A stretch of DNA of 64,000 bases from Mycobacterium sp. 1274761.0 (GTDB lineage Bacteria; Actinomycetota; Actinomycetes; Mycobacteriales; Mycobacteriaceae), in assembly GCF_001668615.1 (NCBI RefSeq), contig NZ_LZMC01000056.1:1-64000 (forward strand), read 5' to 3'. Below are positions 45,246 to 55,800 of this stretch, one piece after another (the first letter of the stretch is position 1; each line of letters opens with the position of its first letter). The notes under the pieces were generated by a model. The model was not told where the DNA came from. It searched no databases and saw only the letters and a program-made list of their open reading frames with translations. Position numbers and translations under genes: made by a program.

Positions 45246-46667
45246 CTAGGCGACGCGTCCCCAGTCACCGCTGTCGGCGACCCGTACGGAGACCGACTTC
45301 ATCGCCTCCATGTAGCGGGTGACCGATTTGAGGGCGACGGGGTTGTCGGGATGCATGATCGCCATGACCGTGCCCTCCCCGTACCGGAAGATGTAAATCG
45401 TCAGCTGGTAGGAATACCGGCCGTCGGGGTAGATGCCGATGTTGTTGGCCAGGCCCATGTCGGCGGCCGCGAGGATCGCGTTGAGCGGAGCCGCGCCACC
45501 GTGGAAGAAGTTCGACACCGGGAAATTGGGTTGCGGCCAGTTCAACGACGGGGCCAACTCCATGGCCCGGTAGTACGGAACCCGCGCCATGTCCAGGCCG
45601 GAGTCGAAGGACGCCTGCGCTGCCCACGCGGCATCGCTGAACGAGGTTGCCGCGATGGGGACGGTGATGGGAATCAGACCGGTGAACCACCCTTGGGTCA
45701 TGAAATTGTCGCCGGCGGTCCGCGAATCCCTCGGCGTGAGCCCGTAATACGTCAGGGCGCCGGTGAGCTCATGCTCCACCAGGCCGAGACAGGCGAACAA
45801 ACCGCCGACGAAGCGCGACCCGGCCGCCGTGCAGGCCGATTCGAAGCGTTCCGTCTGTGCCGGGCTCATCAAGGTTTCGGAGGTCATGGTGCTGCTGGTC
45901 GACTCCAGCGGATTGCCCAGCGGAAGCGGGAACTCGGGAAACCCGCCGTTGTTGTTTTCGGCGAATTCGATCCACGCCCGCACGCCCGGCGAATCCACCG
46001 TCAACTCTGACGTATATTGACGCTCCCGTAGGCAGAAATCGTCAAAACTGCCTGCGTCGGGCAGCGTCAGCGCCTCTCCACCCGTGCTCATCGCCGAATA
46101 CATCCCATTGGCTTCCAGCATGGTCGTGCCGATCAGCGTCGCATCGCCGTGGACGTGATCCATCGCGGCGAAGAACGTGAAGTGGTCGTCGTTCTGGATG
46201 ACCCCGAAGGTGAAACAGCCCCACTCCAACGGATTGGGTATCGCCACGACGTGCGCGTGGATCTCGTCGATGGTCAGGTTGCCTTGCGCGATCGGCTCGA
46301 ACTCGATGTCCGCGGGGTCGGCCAACGCGTGCCGGATGAATTCCCCGTCACCGGTTTGCTCGAACCAGCTGCGGAAGGTGTCGTGCCGTCGCAAATACGC
46401 GTTGACCGCGTGATCCATCGCCGCGATATCGCAGTTTCCAGCAACTTCACAACTGGCGATGATCTGCCGGGAAAAGCTGAGCCCTTCGGCTGTGCGTTCG
46501 CAGTAGTTCCGAAGGTGTTGGTCCTGCATGTAGCTCACCGGCACCGGACTGACCGGGGCTTTGCGCGCTTTTTCCTGTGAAGCCGATGTCGGATGCCAGG
46601 AGGTGACCGCGCCTGGCTTCACCGACCACTCGTCAAGTGCGCCAACCGTGATCTTGCCGATCCGCAA
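45246..46667 (-). CDS. papA3: Polyketide-associated acyltransferase PapA3-like
   Basis: 473 aa, condensation-domain-like acyltransferase. The catalytic motif HxxxD is in MDHVHGDA (His and Asp). The family DFG-like site is less clear. [16 protein letters not shown] and [16 protein letters not shown] are typical of PapA proteins. It transfers the PKS-made acyl chain onto trehalose. TTG 46667 is chosen: AGGAGG sits eight bases upstream and the product then starts [13 protein letters not shown], as in PapA family members. Earlier starts would add 72 Cys-rich residues. It is divergent from the pks gene. Confidence 0.85.
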   Translation of the reverse strand: MRIGKITVGALDEWSVKPGAVTSWHPTSASQEKARKAPVSPVPVSYMQDQHLRNYCERTAEGLSFSRQIIASCEVAGNCDIAAMDHAVNAYLRRHDTFRSWFEQTGDGEFIRHALADPADIEFEPIAQGNLTIDEIHAHVVAIPNPLEWGCFTFGVIQNDDHFTFFAAMDHVHGDATLIGTTMLEANGMYSAMSTGGEALTLPDAGSFDDFCLRERQYTSELTVDSPGVRAWIEFAENNNGGFPEFPLPLGNPLESTSSTMTSETLMSPAQTERFESACTAAGSRFVGGLFACLGLVEHELTGALTYYGLTPRDSRTAGDNFMTQGWFTGLIPITVPIAATSFSDAAWAAQASFDSGLDMARVPYYRAMELAPSLNWPQPNFPVSNFFHGGAAPLNAILAAADMGLANNIGIYPDGRYSYQLTIYIFRYGEGTVMAIMHPDNPVALKSVTRYMEAMKSVSVRVADSGDWGRVA

Positions 46668-46881
46668 AACGTCGTCCTCCTGGTTGTCCGGCTCTAGTCC
46701 GGCACCACCCCCCGGGACCAACATACCCAAGGTCCAACCGCGCTCGCCTCTCAGCGGGTGGGCCTCTGCGCAACAACATCGCAGTCGCAAGATCAACGTG
46801 CAATAGTTTTCGACGGCGTTGATTTCGCGCGCCACTTCTTCCGAGTAAGCAAATATTGACGCCGAATCAGGAGGACACCGC
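46668..46881. promoter_or_regulatory. Divergent promoter region between papA3 and pks
   Basis: 214 bases without a gene between the TPP operon (minus) and the PKS gene (plus). The pks ribosome binding site is AGGAGG at 46869-46874, seven bases before ATG 46882. An AT-richer patch lies at about 46800-46860. I can name no promoter or operator motif with confidence. Confidence 0.4.
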
Positions 46882-49800
46882 ATGGGAACCGCGGATCGTC
46901 CGACCGGGCGGAACGCCCGCTTCGCAATCGTCGGTTACGCGGCGCGCTTTCCCGGCGCGCCGGATGCTGGCGAATTCTGGGACCTGCTGCGCGAGGGTCG
47001 CGACGCGACATCGGAGGTGCCCAGCGACCGCTGGGATGTCGACGAGTTCTTCGACCCGGACCCCAGCACGCCCGGCAAGGTGGTGACCCGTCGGGCCGGC
47101 TTCGTCGACGACGTGACGGGGTTCGACGCGCCCTTCTTCGGTTTGTCGACGCGCGAGGTCAGGTTGATGGACCCGCAGCACCGGATCTTGCTGGAGACGG
47201 CGTGGCGCGCGGTGGAACATGCCGGCACCGCGCCGACGGCTCTGGCCAATACGAACACCGGGGTCTTCGTCGGTCTGGCCACTCACGACTACCTCGGCAT
47301 GGCCTCCGACGAGCTGACCTATCCCGAGATCGAGGCCTACATGGCCATCGGCACATCAAATGCTGCAGCAGCGGGACGTATCAGCTACCGGCTGGGACTG
47401 CAGGGGCCCGCCGTCGCCGTCGACACCGCATGCAGCTCGTCGCTGGTGGCGATCCACCAGGCGTGCCAGGCGCTTCAACTCGGCGAATGCGACCTCGCCC
47501 TGGCCGGCGGCGCGAACGTGATGCTGACTCCCGCCACGATGATCACCTTCTCCAACGCCCACATGCTCGCACCCGACGGCCGGTGCAAGACGTTCGACGC
47601 CGCCGCCGATGGGTACGTGCGCGGCGAGGGTTGCGGTGTCATCGTCATCAAGCGGCTCGAGGACGCGATCGCCGACGGTGACCGGATCCGGGCCGTGATC
47701 CGCGGCAGTGCGATCAACCAGGACGGCGCATCCGGCGGGTTGACGGTGCCCAACGGCGTTGCGCAACAACGGGTTATCGCCGACGCGCTGAAGCGCGCCG
47801 GCCTGCGGCCCAGCGACGTCGGCTACCTTGAAGCGCACGGCACCGGAACCTCGCTGGGCGACCCGATCGAGGCCCAGGCCGCAGGAGAGGCGCTCGGCGT
47901 CGGCCGCGACGCCGCCCAACCCCTGCTGATCGGTTCGGTAAAGACCAACATCGGACACCTGGAAGCGGCCGCGGGCATCGCGGGTGTCATCAAGGTCATC
48001 CTGTCGCTCGAAAACGAGTTGCTGCCAGAGCATCTGCATTTCACGACCCCGTCCCCGCACATCCCCTGGGATCGCCTTCCGGTGGAGGTGGTCAAGGAGG
48101 CCAGGGCGTGGAAGCGCAACGGCCAGCCCCGGATTGCGGGGGTCAGCTCGTTCGGGTTCGCCGGAACCAACGCTCACGTCATCCTCGAAGAGGCGCCTGA
48201 CGTCCCGGCCACACTGGGCTCTTCGGAGCCGACGGCCGCCGATCGGTTCAGCATTCTCCCGATCTCCGCACGCACGCCCGCTGCCCTGGTGCAGGTCGCC
48301 AACCAGTACCGCAGCTGGCTGACCGCGCATCCGGAGGCCTCGCTGGCCGACGTGTGCTTCACCGCGGGGGTGGGCCGCGCACACTTTGAGCACAGGGCCG
48401 CATTGGTCGTCAAGTCAAAAGACTCTGCGATCGAGCTGCTCGGCGCGCTCGCCGACGACCGGCCCGCGCCCGGACTGGTGCGCGGGGAATCCCACGACAC
48501 CCCGAAGACGGCGTGGCTGTTCACCGGACAGGGCAGCCAATACACCGGCATGGCTCGCGAGTTGTTCGAGACCGAGCCGGTGTTCGCCGAGACGGTGAAG
48601 CAGTGCGCGGCCGCGGTCGCCGACGTTCTCGAAAAGCCGTTGCTGGACGTGATTTTCGATGTCGACGGTCCGGACGGCGACGAGACGCTGCGGCAGACCA
48701 GCTACGCCCAGCCCGCCTTGTTCGCTATCGAGACAGGCCTGGCACGGCTGTGGCAGTCGTGGGGCTTTGAGCCTGAGGTGGTGCTGGGTCACAGCGTCGG
48801 TCAGTACTCAGCGGCCTGCGTCGCAGGCATGTTCAGCCTGGAGGACGGCGCGCGGCTGATGGCCGAGCGCGGCCGCCTTTTCGGCAGCTTGCCTGCGGGC
48901 GGTCGGATGGTCGCGGTGTTCACCACCGCCGAGCGTGCCGAAAGCGTGGCCGACGAGTTCCCGAGTGTGTCGGTAGCCGCCTACAACGGAGCCAACACCG
49001 TATTGTCCGGTCCCGCAGGTGATCTGGAAAGAGCGGTGGCGGGCTTGGCCGCCGACGGGATTCGGTGTGACTGGCTCGACACCAGCCACGCCTTCCACTC
49101 GGCGCTGTTGGACCCGATTCTCGACGAGTTCGAGCGGTATGCCGACGGCCTCACGTTCAATGCGCCGCAACGCATGTTGATCGACAACCGCACCGGTGAA
49201 ACCCTCGGCAGGAGCGTCAAACTCGATGGCGCCTACTGGCGTCGGCATGCGCGCCAGCCGGTGCAGTTCGCCAAGAGCGTGCGCACCCTGGCCGACTTGA
49301 ATTGCAAACTGCTGGTGGAGATCGGCCCGCAACCGGTGCTCACCGCGGCCGCGCTGCGGGCATGGCCGGACCCGGCCTCCGCGCCGCGGGCGATTGCCTC
49401 CTTGCGGCGAAACACCACAGACCACCGCCAGATCATCGAGGCCGTCGCCGAGGCCTATACCTTGGGCCACCTTCCCGACTTCGGCGCGTTCCGGCAGGCC
49501 GGCGCCCGCAAGCTCGACCTTCCCACCTATCCGTTCGAGCACCGCCAGTACTGGTACCGGGACAACAGAGAGCGCCCCAACCCGCTGCAGAATCAGGCCG
49601 GCCCGCGCACCGAGACCGTTCGTCTTCTCGAAGACGGCCGCATCGAGGAGCTCGCAGCGCTGATCGACGGTGCCGACGAGCAGACCCTGCGCGTGCTGAA
49701 CAAGCTTGCCGCGCAGCATAATCAGCAGCGGACAAGCCAATCCATAGCCGACGACCGCTACGAGTTCCGCTGGGAGAAGTCAACTGCGTCCGCCGCGGGC

Positions 49801-52800
49801 GCCGGCGAGGGCTCCGCCTGGATTCTTGTCGGTGACAATCCCGATGTGCTAGAGCCGTTGGCCGATGTGCTGACGGCACGGGGCCATCGGCACCGGATCG
49901 TCGGGTTGCCGTTGTCCGACGCGGACGCCGACGAGCTCGCTGAACAGTTGCGCGCTGCGGCGGCAGACGAGCCGACGCTGCGGATCGTGCATGTTGCGGC
50001 GCTCGACGCGGATCCGACTGCCACGACCGCGCCGTCGATGCGGTCACTGTTGCGGATGCAACACACGGTCCTGGGTGGCACACGGCGGTTCTTCCGCGCC
50101 GCGATCGCCGCCGGTCTGCGGCGACCCGTCTGGGTCGTGACCAGGGGCGCTCAGCCCGTCACCGACTCCGACACGGTTTCGCCGGAACAGAGCTGCCTGT
50201 GGGGCTTCGGCCGCGCCGCAGCACTGGAGCTTCCGCAGATGTGGGGCGGTCTGGCGGATCTCGCCGACGGCTCCGCCGAGGAATGGTCGCTGTTCGTCGA
50301 CCGTGCCGCGGCATCGGGTTCCGAGGGTGAAGACCAGATCGCGCTGCGCGGCGAGGCGGTCTATGTCCCCCGGCTGGTTCGGCGGGTCGGACCGCCGAAC
50401 GCTGCGCCGTTGCAATTGCGAAGCGATGCAACGTATCTGGTCACTGGCGGGCTGGGGTCGATCGGGCTCGAGATCGCAGGCTATCTGGCGGCGCGCGGCG
50501 CGAAAAACCTGGTGCTGACCAGTCGGCGCGCGCCGAGCGACGCCGTGCAGCAACGCATCGATGCGCTCGCCGAACAGCACGGCTGCAGCCTCCGAGTCGT
50601 CACAGCCGATGTCGCAGATGCGCACGATGTTGCTCGCGTGTTGGCCACCGTGACTGCGGAGCTGCCGCCGCTCGCCGGCGTCGTCCACGCCGCGGGCGAG
50701 ATCGGCACCACCCCGCTGGCGAGTCTCGACGACGCCGAGGTGGACCGTGTCTTTGCCGGCAAGGTCTGGGGGGCATGGCATTTGAGCGAAGCCGTCGCCG
50801 GCATGAACCTCGATTTCTTCGTCAGCACGTCGTCGATCGCCTCGGTGTGGGGTGGCTTCGGCCAGACCGCCTACGGCGCGGCCAACGCCTTCCTCGACGG
50901 GTTGGCGTGGCGCCTGCGTGAGCAGGGCGTCCCGGGGATCAGCGTCAACTTCGGTCCGTGGTCGGCGGGCATGGCCGACGCCGAATCGCGCGCGCGCCTG
51001 GCGAAGCGCGGCGTCACCACCCTGTCACCCGCTGACGCCCTGGCCGGTCTGACCGATGTCATGACTTCTGCTTCCGCGGCTTCCGCGCAGGGTGTAGTGG
51101 CCCGGATCGACTGGGCCCGCTTCCTGCCGATCTTCCAACAGGGCGGCAGCCGCGGGTTCCTTGCCGAGTTGCAGCGGGAAGCGCCGACCCCCGTGACCGC
51201 CGCGCCGGCGGTGACGGCGTCGGGCAAGACCGAGCTGGTCGAGCGGCTCACCAATGCCCCTGTGCAGCAACGCAAGAAGCTGTTGACCAATTACCTCCTC
51301 AATGCGGTTGCCGAGGTGACGCGCGTCGACGCCGCCGAGATCCGCGAGGACGCGGGGTTCTTCGACCTCGGCATGGATTCGTTGATGGCCATCGAATTGC
51401 GCCAACGCATCGAACAAGGCGTGGGCAAGCAGATACCGGCGACGCTGGCGATGGATCACCCGCGTCTGTCCGACGTGGTCGACTATCTGCTCGACGACGT
51501 GCTCGGCCTCACCGAGCAGGCCGCCACGTCGGCGCCGAAACTGGCCGCGGTGGTGGCGACGCGCACCGACGAACCGATCGCGATCGTCGCGGTGTCGTGC
51601 CGCTTCCCCGGTGCACCGGACCCTGAGGCGTTCTGGGAGGTGTTGTCCGGCGGTGTGGATGCGATCCGAGAAGTTCCGGAAGATCGCTTCGACATCGATG
51701 AGTTCTACGACCCGGATCCCGATGCTCCGGGCAAGACCTACACCCGTTTCGGCGGATTCCTCGACAGCATCGACGAATTCGATCCCGAATTCTTCGGCAT
51801 TTCCCCGCGTGAGGCGGTGTGGATCGAGCCGCAACAACGGCTGATGCTCGAAACGGTGTGGGAGGGCCTCGAGAGGGCGGGGTACGCGCCTGCCTCCTTG
51901 CGCGGCAGCCGGACCGGGATCTTCGTCGGGGTGGCGGCCAACGAGTATGCGCATCTGCTCTCCGGCGAGTCGATCGACAAGATCGAACCGCACTTCATCA
52001 CCGGCAACGCGCTCAACGCGATCTCGGGCCGGGTGGCCTTCGCGCTGGGATTCGAGGGACCGGCGGTGGCGGTCGACACGGCGTGCAGCTCGGCGCTCGT
52101 GGCCGTGCATCAGGCATGCCAGGCGTTGCACTCCGGTGACTGCGATCTCGCGGTGGCCGGCGGTGTGAACGTCTTGCTGAGTCCGGTGACGGTCGTGGCC
52201 GCCTCCCGCGCGAGGATGCTTTCGCCGGTCGGGCGGTGCAAGACGTTCGACGCCTCGGCCGACGGGTATGTGCGCAGCGAGGGCTGCGGAGTCCTCGTGC
52301 TCAAGAGGCTGAGCGACGCGCAACGCGACGGCGACCGGATCGCGGCCGTCATTCCCAGCAGCGCAGTCAACCAGGATGGCGCCTCCAGCGGTTTGACCGT
52401 GCCCAACGGCGGTGCGCAGCAACGGCTCATCGGCTCGGCGCTGGCTCGTGCCGGTTTGACCGGCGGGGACGTCGACTACCTCGAGGCGCACGGGACCGGT
52501 ACCCCGCTGGGCGATCCGATCGAGGTTCAGGCCGCAGCGGCGGCCTACAGCGGGTCGCGGGACGCAGACCGGCCATTGCTGATGGGGTCGGTGAAGACCA
52601 ACATCGGCCATCTCGAATCTGCCTCGGGGGCGGCAGGTCTCATCAAGGTTGTGCTGTCGCTGCAGAACGAGCTGTTGCCGCAGACCCTGCACTTCGACAA
52701 CCCGTCGCCCCATATTCCGTGGGACTCGCTTCCGGTACGCGTCGTGGACAAGGCAATTCCGTGGCAGGCCAAGGGGCGTCCGCGCCGCGCAGGCGTGAGC

Positions 52801-55800
52801 TCCTTCGGCTTCACCGGCACGAACGCGCACGTGCTCGTCGAAGAGGCGCCGGCCCAGCCGGTGAGCACCGAAGATGCACCGGTTGAGTCGGGCACTCGCC
52901 CGGTCCATGTGCTTCCGCTGTCGGCGCGGTCACCCGACGGCCTGGTCGCCTTGGCGCAGCGGTACGACGCATGGTTGACCTCCCACCCCGACGTCGACCT
53001 CGCCGATGTCTGCCTCACCGCAGGAACGGGCCGCTCACACTTCGAGCATCGCGCTGCGCTGGTGGTGGATTCGGTGCAGAGCGCCTGCGACGGCCTGGCC
53101 GACCTTGCGCAGAACCGCACTCGCCCTGGCGTGTTGCGTGGCGAGCACCTCAACAGGCCGACGACGGCATGGTTGTTCACCGGACAGGGCAGCCAGTATC
53201 CGCGGATGGCGCGTGAATTGTTCGAAGCCGAGCCGGTTTTCGCCCAAACGGTGACGCGCTGCGCGGACGTGGTCAGCGCGATCGTGTCGCGCCCACTGCT
53301 GGATGTCCTGTTCGCCGACGGCGGTGACGCCGCAGATGCACTGCGCCACACGTCGTTTGCGCAGCCGGCACTGTTTGCCGTCGAGATGGGGCTGGCCCGG
53401 CTGTGGCAGTCGTGGGGCATTGAACCCGATGTCGTGCTGGGACACAGCGTCGGCCAGTATGCTGCGGCATGCGTGGCCGGGGTGTTCAGCCTGGAGGACG
53501 GCGCGCGGCTGATCGCCGAGCGCGGCAGGCTCTTCGGCAGCCTGCCCGAAGGCGGGCGGATGGTCGCCGTGTTCGCCGACCCCAAGCACGTCGAGCAGAT
53601 CGCCGGCGAACACCCGCGAGTGTCGGTCGCGGCCTACAACGGCCCCAACACCGTGCTGTCGGGGCCGGGTGAAGACCTCGAACAGATCGTCGCCGCCTTC
53701 GCCGACGAGGCGATCCGCTGCACCTGGCTGGAGACCAGCCACGCATTCCACTCCGAACTGCTGGAGCCGGTACTCGACGAATTCGAGTCCTACGCGGCGC
53801 AATTGACCTTCGATGTGCCGACGCTGCCGCTGGTCTGCAACCGCACCGGCGCCGTGCTCACGGCCCAGACCCCGCTCGATGCGCAGTACTGGCGGCGGCA
53901 TTCCCGCCAGCCGGTGCAGTTCGCCGAAAGCGTGCGCACAATTGCAGCACTCGGATGTTCGGTGCTGATGGAGATCGGACCGCAGCCGGTTCTCACCGGC
54001 GCGGCCGTGCAGGTATGGCCGGAGCATCTCGCCGCACCGCGGGCCATCGTCTCACTGCGCAAGGGCGTCGGTGATCGTCGCCAGATCGCCGACGGGCTCG
54101 CCGCGACCTACGTCGCCGGCCACCAGCCTGATTTCGCTGCGCTGCACCGTCAGCCGCGGCGCAGGGTCGAATTGCCGACCTATCCGTTCCAGCGTCGCCG
54201 GTTCTGGCCCAAGACGTCGAGCATTCCTTCGGAGGGTGGGGTCGGGCCAGCGGTGTCCGGAATTCTCGGCAATGCCAAAGACCTCGCCACCGGCGACTCG
54301 GTCTACACCAGCAGGTTGTCGGTCAAATCGCAACCGTGGCTGGCCGACCACGTCATCTACGGCACCGTCGTCGTCCCCGGGGCGACGTACGCGGCGATGG
54401 CGTTGGCCGCGGTCGGAGCGCCAGCCAGGGTGAAAGAGATCTTCTTCTACGAGCCGATCATCCTGCCCGAGAAGAGTTCCCGCGAGGTGCAGCTCACGTT
54501 GCACCCGCTGGAAGGTGCGGGCGAGTGGAGCTTCCAGGTGCACAGCCGTCCCTACGGCGATCGGGATGCCATCTGGTCGCTCAACGCCGACGGCGCCGTC
54601 GTCAGCGGAATCGACGACGCGGTTGATGATGGCGATCCGGTCGACGAGGCCATCGAACGGTTGGATCGCATGCGGCCGCAGGAGTTGTTCGAAACCTTCG
54701 CCGATATGGAGCTGGCATGGGGACCCAATTGGTCGGGTTCCCTGAAGTCGCTGTGGCTGGGTGAGGGCGAGGCGATCGGCGACATCCTCGTCGGTGAAGA
54801 ACTCGCCGAACACCTCGGCACCGAACCTATGCACCCCGTGCTGATGGACCTGTGTACTGGCATCGCGTTCCCGGCGTTCCCGGCACTGATGGCTGCTGAA
54901 CAAGGCGTCAACGATCTGTTCCTGCCGTTGCGGTACGGGCAGGTGTCGCTGCGGGAGAAGATGCCGCGCCGGTTCTATTGCCGCGCCAAGTGGCACAACA
55001 GCGCGCTCGACGGCGAAACCCAGGTGTTCGATCTGGACTTCCTCGACCGGGATGGCCGCCGGCTGGGCGGAATTCGCGAGTTCACGGTCAAGCGTGCGCC
55101 CCGCGAGGCGTTGTTACGCGGCCTCGGCGGCGATGCCACCCGGCTGCTGTACACGCTCGGCTGGCACGAGGTGCCACTGCCGGCATCGAGCGGCGACACC
55201 GCAGGCGGCACCTGGCTCATCGCCGGGTTCGATGAACTGGCCGCCAAGGTTGCGGGCTGCATCCCGTTCGACCGGGCCGGAGATGCGGAGCCGTTGGGAC
55301 AGCTGCTGACTCAGGCGCAGGAGCGGGGCATGCCGTTCTCCGGCGTCGTCTGGCGCGCGGCGGCGCCCGGTGCGTCCGAGTCGACGGAAGACGTCGCCGC
55401 GCGACTGGAGACCGAGATCAGCCAGCTGCTCAGCGCCGTGCACACGGTGCAGGGTGGCTCACAGAACGGCGGTGTGAAACTGCCTGGCGGGCTGTGGATC
55501 GTCACTGAGCGGGCCGTCGCGTGCGAATCGGGCGAACCGGTGGACCCCGTGCAGGCCGCACTGTGGGGATTCGGGCGCACCACCATCAATGAGGAACCCG
55601 CGTTGCGGGCCAAGCTGGTGGATTGCGACGGATCCGAGGAGGCCGTGGCCATCCTCGCCGATCTGTTGGGCACACCTGTCGAGGAACCGGAACTTGCTGT
55701 GCGGCAAGGGAAGCTGCTGGCGTCGCGGTTGTTGCCGTGGGCGCGCAGCGGTCATCTCACCGTGCCGCGGTCGTCCGACTACGTCCTCGCGCCGACCGAG

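Noticed and set aside
51025..52908. Long open frame antisense to the second KS domain of the PKS
   Set aside because: It is a GC-rich shadow of the coding strand: Arg/Gly/Ala-rich translation with no motif and no ribosome binding site, while the sense frame has full KS motifs.
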